From: Pseudarthrobacter sp. PS3-L1
GTDB taxonomy: Bacteria > Actinomycetota > Actinomycetes > Actinomycetales > Micrococcaceae
Length of the DNA: 64,000 bases
NCBI RefSeq assembly: GCF_030063285.1
Contig: NZ_JASISU010000004.1
Location: 558,001-622,000, forward strand
Direction of reading: 5' to 3'
Below are positions 1 to 8,835 of this stretch, one piece after another. Below the pieces are notes generated by a model. It saw only the letters and a list, made by a program, of their open reading frames with translations. It was not told the DNA's origin and searched no databases. The translations under genes were made by a program, and so were the position numbers. How positions within the stretch are numbered: position 1 is the first letter of the stretch; each line of letters starts with the position of its first letter.

Positions 1-708
1 CTGGTCCCACTGTTCGCAGTGCATCCTACCGAGCGGGCTGTACCCAAGCGGCGCAAGGTTGAAATTCCACCCAACGAGGCCTCAGGCAACCCATCAGCCG
101 GACATGGCGCGGCGGCGGACTCTACCGTCACTCCGCGACGTCGGCCCGCAGCCACAGTGGTATTGCCTGTTCTTGCCATGGTGTTCATGGGGACATTTTT
201 CGGTGGTACGCAGACTGCTCTGAGTTCCTTCGCCGCTGGCTTTGCAACCTCCGACATCGCAGGACTTCTCTATTCCGTCATGGGCCTCAGTTCAGCAGCG
301 GCCGCTTTGTCCGTGGCCTACTGGCCAGCGTCAGTGGCTGTGCGTCTGCGCTGGCCGCTCTGTGCGGCCGTGATGGCAGGGCTGTCGCTCCTGCTCCTGC
401 TGCCCACTGGAGCCGGCTCCATGGTCCTGACCCTGTTCATCCTGGGGCTGCCCGTGGGGCCGGTCATGGTGACGGTATTCGCCATCGGCGGGAAGCTCGC
501 ACCTCCTGGAAGCCTCGGCACTGTCATGACGGCGCTGGCCAGCGGCATCGTTGCAGGTACGGCGCTGGGCGCGGCTGTCGCCGGCCAGTTGGCGCAGCAG
601 CTGGATTCCACTGCAGCATTCCTTGTTCCGGTGGGCGCTGCCACAGGCCTGTTCCTCCTCGGATGTGCGACGGCTCTTGTCCTCAAGGACCGGGACAAGA
701 CCGTATAG
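1..708 (+). CDS. MFS-type transporter, 3' part
   Basis: The reading frame is open to the first base, so the gene starts outside the window; an internal GTG at 19 should not be taken as the start. About 236 residues are visible: a hydrophilic loop rich in Arg, Pro and Ala, then about six hydrophobic segments (residues 45-225), which fits the central cytoplasmic loop and C-terminal six-helix half of a 12-helix major facilitator. The lysine and aspartate-rich tail KDRDKTV is cytosolic in such proteins. Substrate cannot be read from this half. It points away from the IclR gene that follows, which ends 63 bases further on. Confidence 0.75.
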   Translation: MVPLFAVHPTERAVPKRRKVEIPPNEASGNPSAGHGAAADSTVTPRRRPAATVVLPVLAMVFMGTFFGGTQTALSSFAAGFATSDIAGLLYSVMGLSSAAAALSVAYWPASVAVRLRWPLCAAVMAGLSLLLLLPTGAGSMVLTLFILGLPVGPVMVTVFAIGGKLAPPGSLGTVMTALASGIVAGTALGAAVAGQLAQQLDSTAAFLVPVGAATGLFLLGCATALVLKDRDKTV

Positions 709-771
709 ACCTGGGTGGTCAGCACATCCCATGTCGACGGCTTGCTCGGCATGCGGATACGTGCTGGTTCC

Positions 772-1554
772 TCAGCGGAGCTGCTCCTCGATCCTGGCGG
801 CACTGGCTGCGAGGTCCTGGCCGATGCCAGCAGGGTCGTGCGCAGCGCGTATGTAGACCACTGCCAGCGCGGCTGGCTTTCCCGACGGAATCCTGATGGG
901 CGAGGCCAGTGAGGAAACACCCGCTATTACTTCGTCGTGGCTGGCTGCATACCCTTGTTCTCGTGCTGCACGTGCCTCCGGGCGGTATGGAAGACCAGTG
1001 GCCATCACGTTCCATTGGGTTTCCGTGAAAGCGGATTGGATCGCGATCCCGGGCGCGCCCCGAGTGAGCGGGTGCCTGGTGCCAGGTGCCTGAGCCAGGG
1101 CGGCTCCTGACTGCCGGGGTTCCACTGCAACCAAAGTGACACAGTCCTGATGGTCCCAGATTGCCACAAAAGCGGTCATGGTCAGCGAATTAGCGAGGAG
1201 CGAGAGCTCAGGCAGGGCCGCCGACTGCAAGGTCCGCGAGACACCACGGGCCAGAACAGCCAGCCCAGATCCTGGCAGGACCCGGCCGGCATCGTCGCGA
1301 ACCACCAGTGAATGGTCCTCCAGGGTCCGCAGGATCCGGTATGCCACTGATCGGTGGACTCCCAGGGCAGCGGTCAGTTCGCCGATGCTGAGCGGGACTG
1401 CCGCTTCGGCCAGGATCTCGAGGGCGCGTATTCCGCGGGAGAGGGTCTGGGCAGGGGAGGGGGCTGGACCGTCCCGGCGCACGTTTCCACCCTTCGCCCC
1501 GGCGGAGGCCAGATCGTCGGCATGGTCGCTGTGGGGGCCTGGCATCGGGATCAT
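772..1554 (-). CDS. IclR-family transcriptional regulator
   Basis: A 260-residue protein of usual IclR length. Residues about 38-95 form the winged helix (SRGIRALEILAEA, then ALGVHRSVAYRILRTLEDH as recognition region), and residues about 110-255 fit the IclR effector-binding domain (PLTRGAPGIAI and the EVIAGVSSLASPI block are typical). It is divergent from the MHS symporter gene at 1743, with 188 bases between them that hold an inverted repeat, so it probably controls that transporter and itself. The ligand is unknown. A start at the fourth codon is equally possible. Confidence 0.88.
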   Translation of the reverse strand: MIPMPGPHSDHADDLASAGAKGGNVRRDGPAPSPAQTLSRGIRALEILAEAAVPLSIGELTAALGVHRSVAYRILRTLEDHSLVVRDDAGRVLPGSGLAVLARGVSRTLQSAALPELSLLANSLTMTAFVAIWDHQDCVTLVAVEPRQSGAALAQAPGTRHPLTRGAPGIAIQSAFTETQWNVMATGLPYRPEARAAREQGYAASHDEVIAGVSSLASPIRIPSGKPAALAVVYIRAAHDPAGIGQDLAASAARIEEQLR

Positions 1555-1670
1555 TGATCCATCCTAGGGTCGGTCGGCGCTAGTTTGCGGCGGGCCGCCA
1601 CGAGCGGAGTCGGGTCAAGGAACTTCCCATATCCGTGTCATGAATCACAGTTCTGTTGTAGGGTTAGCCA

Positions 1671-1688
1671 ACTGACCGTTCTGTCAGT
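1671..1688. promoter_or_regulatory. Inverted repeat, candidate IclR operator
   Basis: ACTGAC, six bases, GTCAGT: a perfect 6-6-6 palindrome between the divergent IclR and MHS genes, about 55 bases before the symporter start. IclR proteins usually bind palindromes in such intergenic regions. Function is inferred from position only. Confidence 0.45.
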
Positions 1689-1742
1689 AATTCAGAAAGT
1701 GTCCCCGAGGCTGCACCTGCTGCCCTGAACAATGGAGTTTAG

Positions 1743-3068
1743 ATGACTGTATCGAGCGTGGATTCAGAAGCGGGGCCAAGCACCCGAAGGGAAGAGCGCA
1801 AGGTTTTGGCAGGAACCCTGGTGGGTACCACTATCGAGTGGTACGACTTTTTCATTTTTGCCCAGCTGACAGCCACGCTGCTATCGCCGCTGTTCCTGAC
1901 ACCACTGCAGGAGTCCGCGCCGGGCGTGGCACAGATCCTCTCCTTCGCCCTTATTGGCATCAGTTTCCTGTTCCGCCCACTCGGCGCCATTGTGGCGGGA
2001 CACCTCGGCGACCGGCTTGGCCGAAAGTCTATGCTGGTCTTCACCCTGGTGATGATGGGAGCGGCCACGGCACTGATTGGTGTCCTGCCCACCTACAGCA
2101 GCATCGGAATCTGGGCCCCCATCCTGCTGATCACGCTCCGCGTGATCCAGGGCTTCTCCGCAGGTGGCGAATGGGGTGGGGCCGCACTGATGGCCGTTGA
2201 GCACGCTCCCCTGAACAAACGTGGCCTCTTCGGTGCCTACCCGCAGATCGGCGTACCGGTTGGCATGATCCTTGCTACCGGACTCCTGTTCTTCCTGAAT
2301 ACGTCCATGGCCAAGGAAGACTTCGCAGCTTGGGGTTGGCGTATCCCGTTCCTGCTCTCGGTGGTGCTGATTGTGGTCGGATTCCTGATCCGGCGCAAAG
2401 TTGATGAAAGCCCCGTTTTCAAGGAGTTGGCGCTGCGCAAAACGGAGAGCAAGGCTCCCTTGGGCGAACTGTTTCGCAACAACACCAAGGAAGTTGTCCT
2501 CTCCGCAATGATCTTCATCGGCAATAACGCTGCCGGGTACCTGCTGATCGCGTTCTTCATCTCCTATGCAACCAAAACCCTGCTGATGCCCACACCGCAG
2601 ATTCTTCTTGCCACCACCCTTGCCTCGTTTGGTTGGCTTATCTTTACCATGCTGGGCGGGTGGGTGTCGGACCGGATTGGGCGGGTTAGGACATTCCTGA
2701 TGGGCTACGGCATCATCTTTGTCTGGATGATTCCCATGTTTGCACTCATCGATACTGCCAACATCTGGTTGTACGGACTTGCGCTGTTTGTCCTTACCAT
2801 CGGCCTCGGTCTCTCCTACGGCCCCATGTCCGCGATGTATGCCGAGATGTTCCCGGCCCAGGTCCGGTACTCCGGCATTTCGATCGGCTACGCCCTGGGG
2901 GCTATCCTCGGTGGCGCCTTTGCGGCGACCATTGCCGAGGCACTGCTCCAGGCCACAAAATGGTCCGGTTCCGTAGGCATCTACATCATGGTGTTGTGCG
3001 TCATTTCCTCGATCGGGGTCATCCTTGCCAAGGAAACCCGTGGCCGGCCGTTGGGAGTCGAATCCTGA
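1743..3068 (+). CDS. MHS-family metabolite:proton symporter (MFS)
   Basis: A 441-residue membrane protein with 12 predicted helices. The N-terminal GTTIEWYDFFIFAQ is the hallmark of the metabolite:H+ symporter family (ShiA, KgtP, ProP relatives), and GHLGDRLGRKSMLVFTLVMM is the conserved loop 2-3 motif. The second such loop, GWVSDRIGRVRTFL, lies near residue 305. It should import a small organic acid or a zwitterion with protons. The ATG at 1743 follows a GGAG about nine bases upstream. The divergent IclR regulator suggests an inducible catabolic substrate, perhaps an aromatic or carboxylic acid; nothing in the window identifies it. Confidence 0.9.
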   Translation: MTVSSVDSEAGPSTRREERKVLAGTLVGTTIEWYDFFIFAQLTATLLSPLFLTPLQESAPGVAQILSFALIGISFLFRPLGAIVAGHLGDRLGRKSMLVFTLVMMGAATALIGVLPTYSSIGIWAPILLITLRVIQGFSAGGEWGGAALMAVEHAPLNKRGLFGAYPQIGVPVGMILATGLLFFLNTSMAKEDFAAWGWRIPFLLSVVLIVVGFLIRRKVDESPVFKELALRKTESKAPLGELFRNNTKEVVLSAMIFIGNNAAGYLLIAFFISYATKTLLMPTPQILLATTLASFGWLIFTMLGGWVSDRIGRVRTFLMGYGIIFVWMIPMFALIDTANIWLYGLALFVLTIGLGLSYGPMSAMYAEMFPAQVRYSGISIGYALGAILGGAFAATIAEALLQATKWSGSVGIYIMVLCVISSIGVILAKETRGRPLGVES

Positions 3069-3118
3069 GCCTGCACATCATGCAGGGACGGCCGCGCAAC
3101 TGCCAGTGTCCCGTGGCC

Positions 3119-3796
3119 TTACCCGCGTGATACCGGACCCGTGGGTTGCTGGGCGAGAAGGTGACAGACGACGTCGTCGTCCGTCACCTTCTCAAACTCT
3201 GTATAAAAAGACCCCACCGCGTGGAATTTTCCGGGCAGGTGCAGGTACAGCACGGCGTCGCTGACCCGGTCCAACGCGGCGGCGGCCACGGCAGAAGCGA
3301 CCGGCGCCAGCACCACAACGCTTCCGGCACCGCTGGCGCGGACTGCCTCCACGGCGGCACGCATGGTTGCTCCGGTGGCCATTCCGTCGTCCACGAGGAG
3401 GACTGTTGCATCGGTGACGCTACGCTGAGCCGCACCGTACAGCGCTGCCCGCCTGGCCACTTCGGATCTCTCCTGGACCTCGATGGCCGCCAGGCTCGTC
3501 CGCGTAACCCCGTGGGCCTGGACTCGTGCGTGCAGGGGCTTGTTCAGCAGCCGAACGCACTTTCCGCCGATCCACGCCACAGCACCAAATGCTGTCTGGT
3601 CGAATCCTGGGATTCCCAGCTTCCGGACCGGCAGTGCGTCCAACGGGAGTTCCAGTGACCGGGACAGGGCCGCCGCCACAGGAACCCCGCCGCGCGACAG
3701 ACCGACCACCACAGTTCTGGGCCGGGCCCGGTAGTGCGGTAGGAGTTCGGATAGTCGCTCCCCGGCGTCGGTACGATCCTTGAACAGGAAACTCAT
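3119..3796 (-). CDS. Phosphoribosyltransferase-domain protein
   Basis: The start was set at the ATG at 3796 (MSFLFKDRTDAGERL), which matches family N-termini; an upstream frame extension to 3838 is unlikely. The protein has about 225 residues with the PRPP-binding loop VLLVDDGMATGATM near residue 125 and an N-terminal VVVGLSRGGVPVA. This belongs to the group of standalone phosphoribosyltransferase-like proteins of unknown substrate that are common in actinobacteria. It follows the alpha/beta hydrolase gene by 54 bases on the same strand and might be the last gene of that transcript. Confidence 0.8.
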   Translation of the reverse strand: MSFLFKDRTDAGERLSELLPHYRARPRTVVVGLSRGGVPVAAALSRSLELPLDALPVRKLGIPGFDQTAFGAVAWIGGKCVRLLNKPLHARVQAHGVTRTSLAAIEVQERSEVARRAALYGAAQRSVTDATVLLVDDGMATGATMRAAVEAVRASGAGSVVVLAPVASAVAAAALDRVSDAVLYLHLPGKFHAVGSFYTEFEKVTDDDVVCHLLAQQPTGPVSRG

Positions 3797-3850
3797 GAAA
3801 GAAATGCCTGACGATGCACTCCTCCAGCGTACTCCCAACGTCGGAGCAGG

Positions 3851-4681
3851 TCAGGGCGCAAGAAACTCGATAGCTGCCTGTTTGAAAGCCCTGTTGGTCA
3901 ATACGTTTGTGTGGTTCCTGCCCGGAATCAGCAGTTCCTTCACTGCCGTGCCGGCAGCCGTGGCTATCGAGGCCAATACTGGCAGCGTAACTGCGCGCTC
4001 GTCCTGATCGCCTGCCACCAGGAGCATGGGCATGTGCGGGACAGCCTCCGCGGCATCGAAGGGCTCGGACTTGATGGCCTCGACCAGGGACAGCAGGGCG
4101 AAAATATTGTTGCTCGGCAGGAGCTGCGCCATCCGCAACAGCCCTGCGGTGGACACATCCTGGATGGGAGTCCCGTCAGCGAGGTGCTGCTGGGCCGCTG
4201 AAAGGTCAAAATCTGCCAGCGGATCGGCGCTGTTGGGACCGCCCAGAACAAGCCGATGGACGAGCTCCGGTTGGGTTGCGCCAAACTCCCATGCGAGCCG
4301 GGACCCCAGCGAATACCCGATCACGTCGAGGCCACTGCTTGAATCGCCGCTCATCAGGGGACGTGCTCCGGCGTCGGTGACAATCTGGAGGAGGTCGGCG
4401 CGGATTCTGCTTGGGGAATACGAGTCGCAGTCATCTGGGGCTGCGCTGCGGCCGTGTCCGGGAAGGTCCACCGTGATGACCCGGCGGCCAGCACCCAGCA
4501 GAGCGGCAACCCAGCCCGTGGCTTCCCAGTTCAGGGCAGATGACGAGGAAAATCCGTGGATCAGGAGAACGGGGCGGTTCCCAATGGCAGCATCCTGTGG
4601 TTCATGGACCTGGACAAACAGCCGGGGGTCCGTTCCTTCCACGGTGTGGGTAGGTGCTTCTCCGCTATGTCTGCCGCTCAT
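3851..4681 (-). CDS. Alpha/beta hydrolase, probable catalytic half of a split acyltransferase (E2)
   Basis: A 276-residue alpha/beta hydrolase: oxyanion region VLLIHGFSSSS near 38-48, nucleophile elbow GYSLGS with Ser124, candidate acid at Asp225 or Asp227 (AGDQDE) and His257 (GRNH). It starts five bases after the stop of the lipoyl-domain gene. In the acetoin-dehydrogenase type of E2, one polypeptide carries an N-terminal lipoyl domain followed by an alpha/beta hydrolase domain; here the same two modules sit in order as two genes. The inference is that this protein takes the acyl group from the lipoyl protein. A plain esterase is the alternative. Confidence 0.78.
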   Translation of the reverse strand: MSGRHSGEAPTHTVEGTDPRLFVQVHEPQDAAIGNRPVLLIHGFSSSSALNWEATGWVAALLGAGRRVITVDLPGHGRSAAPDDCDSYSPSRIRADLLQIVTDAGARPLMSGDSSSGLDVIGYSLGSRLAWEFGATQPELVHRLVLGGPNSADPLADFDLSAAQQHLADGTPIQDVSTAGLLRMAQLLPSNNIFALLSLVEAIKSEPFDAAEAVPHMPMLLVAGDQDERAVTLPVLASIATAAGTAVKELLIPGRNHTNVLTNRAFKQAAIEFLAP

Positions 4682-4686
4682 GGCCC

Positions 4687-5016
4687 TCAGTCCTCGTCAA
4701 GTACGGCGCTCAGGCGGACCCGGCGCTTCGGTGCCTCATCTTTCGGAACAGTTCCCACAATACCGGCGGAATCGTCGGGTACGTCAAAGACAATCAGGGG
4801 CTGTCCCACGCTGATGCTCTGACCGGGCTCGCCGTGGATGCGGAGCACCTTGCCAGCCTGGGGGCTGGGAAGTTCGACGGCGGACTTGCTGGTTTCCACC
4901 TCAACCAGCGGTTGATTGCGTTCCACCTGGTCCCCGGGGGCCACGAGCCATTCAAGCACTGTCGCCTCGATCAGGCCCTCGCCCAGATCTGGCAGCGGAA
5001 AAGTCAGTTCAGCCAC
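4687..5016 (-). CDS. Free lipoyl (biotinyl)-domain carrier protein
   Basis: GTG start at 5016, overlapping the end of the E1 beta gene by 8 bases; the frame reads MAELTFPLPDLGEGLIEATV, the standard start of an E2 lipoyl domain. Lys44 in VEVETSKSAVELPS is the lipoylation site. The domain covers residues 2-77 and is followed by a short charged tail (109 residues in all). There is no peripheral subunit-binding domain and no CoA-dependent acyltransferase domain with its HxxxDG motif, so this is not a full E2. It most likely serves the E1 pair encoded just upstream and passes the acyl group to the hydrolase-like product of the next gene. Confidence 0.85.
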   Translation of the reverse strand: MAELTFPLPDLGEGLIEATVLEWLVAPGDQVERNQPLVEVETSKSAVELPSPQAGKVLRIHGEPGQSISVGQPLIVFDVPDDSAGIVGTVPKDEAPKRRVRLSAVLDED

Positions 5017-6055
5017 GCTTGTACTCCAATACACGTTGAATGCCATAGAGAATGCGGTCCACGTTGGGGACATATTCGTCCTCGAGATCGCCTGACGGGT
5101 AGGGAACATCGAATCCGGTGACTCGTTCCACGGGGGACCGCAGCGTATCAAAGCAGGAAGCGGTGATCAGTTGAGCCACCTCAGCCCCCAGGCCAGACGT
5201 CAAAGGTGCTTCATGGACGACAACAGCGCGCCGCGTCCGTCCAACGGATTCAGCCAGCGTGACGCCGTCGATCGGCGAGAGCCACCGAAGGTCCAGTACC
5301 TCGACGTCGATTCCATCTTCCGCGGCAAGTTCAGCTACCTGCAGGCATCGCGCCACCATGGCACCCCAGGCAACCAGCGTGAGGTGCCTGCCGTGCCGGG
5401 CAATCCGCGCTCCCGCCAGATCATCACCGGGCGCAGCTTCGACAGGGGCCTTCTGCCAGTAACGGGCCTTGGGCTCCATGAAGATTACCGGATCGGGACT
5501 CGCCGCAGCGTACCGCAGCAGGTGGTAGGCCTGATGTGGATCGGCTGGGGAAACCACCTTGAGCCCAGGGACATGGGCAAAAAGTGCCTCAAGGCTTTCG
5601 CCATGGTGTTCAGGTGCCCTGATACCGCCAAAGCTGGGAACGCGCAGTGTGATCGGCATCGGCATGGTGCCGCGGCTGCGATAGTTCAGCCGGGCTATCT
5701 GACAGACAATCTGGTTGATCGCCGGATAGGCGAAGCCATCGAACTGGACCTCAGGCAGGGGAGTGAAGCCAGCCATGGCCAGGCCCGCTGCCAGGCCCAG
5801 GATTCCCGATTCTGCAAGGGGTGTATCGAAGACCCTTGAGCTTCCGTGTTTCGCCTGAAGCCCGTCCGTGACACGGAATACGCCACCGAGGTGGCCAACG
5901 TCCTCACCGAAAACCAGCGCTTTGGTGTTGCTCGCCAGGATTTCATCCAGCGCAGTGTTCAAGGCCTGCTGCATGGACAGGACGCGAGGCTCCTGGATAT
6001 GCGTGGTGTGGACTTCTGCGCCTGTCGCTGACTGGGCATATGTTGTTTCAGTCAT
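5009..6055 (-). CDS. 2-oxoacid/acetoin dehydrogenase E1 component, beta subunit
   Basis: A 348-residue transketolase-like beta subunit. ALVFGEDVGHLGGVFRVTDGL near residue 45, DTPLAESGILGLAAGLAMAG near 80 and PEHHGESLEALFAHVPGLKVV near 150 are family blocks; the C-terminal domain with VEVLDLRWLSPID follows. It forms the alpha2beta2 thiamine-diphosphate E1 with the product of the upstream gene, whose end it overlaps by 8 bases. The sequence resembles branched-chain and acetoin E1 beta about equally, so the substrate stays open. Confidence 0.88.
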   Translation of the reverse strand: MTETTYAQSATGAEVHTTHIQEPRVLSMQQALNTALDEILASNTKALVFGEDVGHLGGVFRVTDGLQAKHGSSRVFDTPLAESGILGLAAGLAMAGFTPLPEVQFDGFAYPAINQIVCQIARLNYRSRGTMPMPITLRVPSFGGIRAPEHHGESLEALFAHVPGLKVVSPADPHQAYHLLRYAAASPDPVIFMEPKARYWQKAPVEAAPGDDLAGARIARHGRHLTLVAWGAMVARCLQVAELAAEDGIDVEVLDLRWLSPIDGVTLAESVGRTRRAVVVHEAPLTSGLGAEVAQLITASCFDTLRSPVERVTGFDVPYPSGDLEDEYVPNVDRILYGIQRVLEYKRG

Positions 6056-7133
6056 GATCTGATTCCTTACGCCACTGCTCTGCCTGCTGATTGAGGGAAT
6101 CCGTTGATTCCTGGAAAACGAAGTTGAACATTTCAGCGCCGGGCTGTGTACCTAGCCCCGTCAACTTGATGCGGACCTGATCTACAGCCGCTGCTGCCTC
6201 CCGTTCCATGCCGGCCAGAGCCTCCATATCGGCTATTCCGGCTCCCAGGATTCGGTCACGCAGGCGCTCCATCGGATCTGGTCCGGCACTTTCGCGTTCC
6301 TCGTCGAGGGTTCGGTACCGTCCGGGATCGTCGGCCGTGGAGTGTGGCCCCCGCCGATATGTCAAAGCTTCAATGAGCACCGGTCCCTGGCCACTTCTTG
6401 CGCGCTCCAATGCCCAGCGGGTTGTGTGGACTACCGCTTCAATGTCATTGCCGTCGATGGTTACCCCTGGTATTCCATAACCCGCTCCTCGCGCTGCGAC
6501 GGAACCGCCCGCTACCTGTTTTTCCGTTGGTACGGAAATGGCCCAACCATTGTTCTGGACAAAAAACACCACAGGGGCCCGAAGGATCGCCGCAAAGTTC
6601 ATGGCCTCGTGGACATCGCCCTGGGATGAGGCGCCATCGCCGAAGTAGCTGAGGGCGGCGCCGGATTCGCCGGCAAGGGTCTGGCCGTGGGCCCACCCCA
6701 CAGCGTGCAGGACCGAGCCTGCCACCACTGCCTGGATGGGGGCCAGGCGGGATGTCACCGGATTGTAGAGTCCTCCGTGCCAGCTGGCCTTATGTGTTGC
6801 CATGTAGCCGGTCATGTCCACATCGAGGGCTCTGGCAACTCCCATTTCCCGGTACGTTGGGAACGCAAAATCGAGTGTTCGATCCATGGCAAATCCGCTG
6901 CCAACCTGCGCTGCCTCCTGCCCCAAAAGAGGCGCATAGCCGGGAATAATCCCTTGCCGCTGCCAGGCAACAGCGGCCCGGTCAAGGTGGCGAACCTCTG
7001 TCATGAGGGCATACAGTCCCAGCAGCTCCTCAGCCGGCAATGGCTCCACAGGAGGGCACTGCGCAAGTGAGCCAGGCCCAGGTGCTGATCGGGGTGGGGG
7101 CGCCGCCGTTGAGCGCGTAGGGGTGACAGTCAT
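6048..7133 (-). CDS. 2-oxoacid/acetoin dehydrogenase E1 component, alpha subunit
   Basis: The thiamine-diphosphate motif is plain: GDGASSQGDVHEAMNFAAI through VVFFVQNN near residue 165-195. The phosphorylation-loop region YRRGPHSTADDPGRYR is also present. I chose ATG 7133 (MTVTPTRSTAAP) because the frame upstream to 7241 lacks family features. It decarboxylates a 2-oxoacid or acetoin and acylates the lipoyl protein. It begins 125 bases after the amino-acid permease gene stops, so the permease may be read into it, or it may have its own promoter in that gap. Confidence 0.87.
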   Translation of the reverse strand: MTVTPTRSTAAPPPRSAPGPGSLAQCPPVEPLPAEELLGLYALMTEVRHLDRAAVAWQRQGIIPGYAPLLGQEAAQVGSGFAMDRTLDFAFPTYREMGVARALDVDMTGYMATHKASWHGGLYNPVTSRLAPIQAVVAGSVLHAVGWAHGQTLAGESGAALSYFGDGASSQGDVHEAMNFAAILRAPVVFFVQNNGWAISVPTEKQVAGGSVAARGAGYGIPGVTIDGNDIEAVVHTTRWALERARSGQGPVLIEALTYRRGPHSTADDPGRYRTLDEERESAGPDPMERLRDRILGAGIADMEALAGMEREAAAAVDQVRIKLTGLGTQPGAEMFNFVFQESTDSLNQQAEQWRKESDHD

Positions 7134-7258
7134 GGCTGTGACCCTAGTCACGCTCTGGGGCAAGGGCAAACGCATCCTCGCCGAGGCCACAAACTGCGCG
7201 GTAACTGCCTCCAGGCCCTGGAATGACTGTGCAGTTTGCAAACTCCGGAAGAAAGTCG

Positions 7259-8653
7259 TTATCCAGGCTGCTCAGTGGGAGCTTCTCCTGACCTGCCTCG
7301 GGCTGCAGCCCTGGCGCCTAGCCAACAGAACAGCGCAATGGCAGCGATAAGAACCAGGGTGCTGATGAGCTGGATCCTACTTGCCTCCGCACTGAATCCA
7401 ACGGCGAAGATCGCTGCCAAAATAGCCAGTCCGGCGAGGGTGAGAAAGGGAAAAGCGTGCATCCGCAGTGGAAGTTCAGTTCCATCCCGATCTGCCCGGC
7501 GGCGGAGGATCAGTTGGGAGACAAGCGCCGAACCCCACACAACCAGGCAGGTGGAACCCACCAACTGGAAAAGCGCTGGCAGGATCCGCTCGGGAAACAA
7601 CAACTCCAGGACCGTAGCAACAAAACCAAAGGCGACGGAGATTCCCACGGCGATCCGTGGCACCCCTGCCCGGGAAACCCGGCTGAGGATGCGTGGCGCC
7701 TCGCCGCGCTGGGCGAGGGAAAATGCCATGCGTGAGGCTCCGTACAGGTTTGCGTTCAGGGCCGAGAGCAGGGCAACGGCGGCCACGATGGTGATCGCCG
7801 TACTGGCTCCGGGAATGCGTGCGGCATCGAGGACGCCCGCAAATGGTGAGGCCAGAGCGTCGGACGTTGCCGGAAGGACTGCCGCGATCACAAACACCGA
7901 GCCGATGTAGAAGAGCAGGATGCGCCAGACGACAGTGCGGATTGCCCTCCCGACGCTTCGTTCAGGAGACTCCGTTTCCGCAGCGGCAACTGCCACGATT
8001 TCTGTTCCACCGAAGGCGAAAATGACAACAAACAGCGCTGTGGCGATTCCTGCCATGCCCGAGGGAGCGAAGTCCGTGGTGAGGTTGGCAAAGCCGGGAG
8101 ATTCGACGTCGGGCAGCAGTCCCAGCAGGAGAGCGGCGCCCACCAGCAGGAATCCCACAATGGCCACAATCTTGAGGATGGCGAACCAAAATTCGAATTC
8201 CCCGAAATTGCGGACGCCGGTCAGGTTGATGGCCGTGAAAATAATCATGAAGACCAGCGACAATGCCCAGACTGGAAGGGCAGGCCACAGGCTGGCGATC
8301 AGGCCAGCTGCGCCAAGGGCCTCAGCTGCGATGACAACGACCAACTGCAGCCACCAGAGCCAGCCGATGGTTGCCCCCGCTGTTGGGCCCATGGCACGTT
8401 CGGCATAGACGGAAAAGGCTCCGCTTGTGGGGTTGGCTGCTGCCATTTCGCCGAGGGCCCACATGACCAGAATGATCAGGGTGCCAGCGACCAGGTAGGA
8501 GATCAAGACGGCCGGGCCAGCAGCCTGGATGCCAGCACCGGAACCGAGGAAGAGCCCTGCGCCAATGGCACTACCGAGACCCATCATGGTCAACTGGCGG
8601 GGTTTCATTGAATGACCCAGGGGAGAGCGCTGGACGCTGGACAGCGGTGTCAT
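7259..8653 (-). CDS. Amino-acid permease (APC superfamily)
   Basis: A 464-residue protein with 12 hydrophobic segments. The first helix carries GLGSAIGAGLFLGSGAGIQ, the signature of the amino-acid transporter subfamily, and GALGEMAAANPTSGAFS-type residues follow near 65-80. FAFGGTEIVAVAAAETESP near residue 210 is the conserved loop of the AAT group (GABA, aromatic and cationic amino-acid permeases). It imports an amino acid with protons. Transcription is divergent from the Lrp-type regulator at 8836, its likely regulator. Followed on the same strand by the E1 alpha gene, so amino acid uptake could feed a branched-chain-type dehydrogenase; that link is inference. Confidence 0.88.
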   Translation of the reverse strand: MTPLSSVQRSPLGHSMKPRQLTMMGLGSAIGAGLFLGSGAGIQAAGPAVLISYLVAGTLIILVMWALGEMAAANPTSGAFSVYAERAMGPTAGATIGWLWWLQLVVVIAAEALGAAGLIASLWPALPVWALSLVFMIIFTAINLTGVRNFGEFEFWFAILKIVAIVGFLLVGAALLLGLLPDVESPGFANLTTDFAPSGMAGIATALFVVIFAFGGTEIVAVAAAETESPERSVGRAIRTVVWRILLFYIGSVFVIAAVLPATSDALASPFAGVLDAARIPGASTAITIVAAVALLSALNANLYGASRMAFSLAQRGEAPRILSRVSRAGVPRIAVGISVAFGFVATVLELLFPERILPALFQLVGSTCLVVWGSALVSQLILRRRADRDGTELPLRMHAFPFLTLAGLAILAAIFAVGFSAEASRIQLISTLVLIAAIALFCWLGARAAARGRSGEAPTEQPG

Positions 8654-8835
8654 GCGGTAGATCCTTCTTCTGTGGTGCCGGGTCCAAAGAGGACCATCCG
8701 AATCTACCCTGTTGCGGTCCGATGCCTGTCACGGCAGGGCCCTGGCGGTGGCAGGCTGCCGTACAGTATGGGCAATGGAAACGGACGAATTGCAACGATC
8801 TGTCCGAACCAAATCAGGAAGAGGGCAACGACGCC

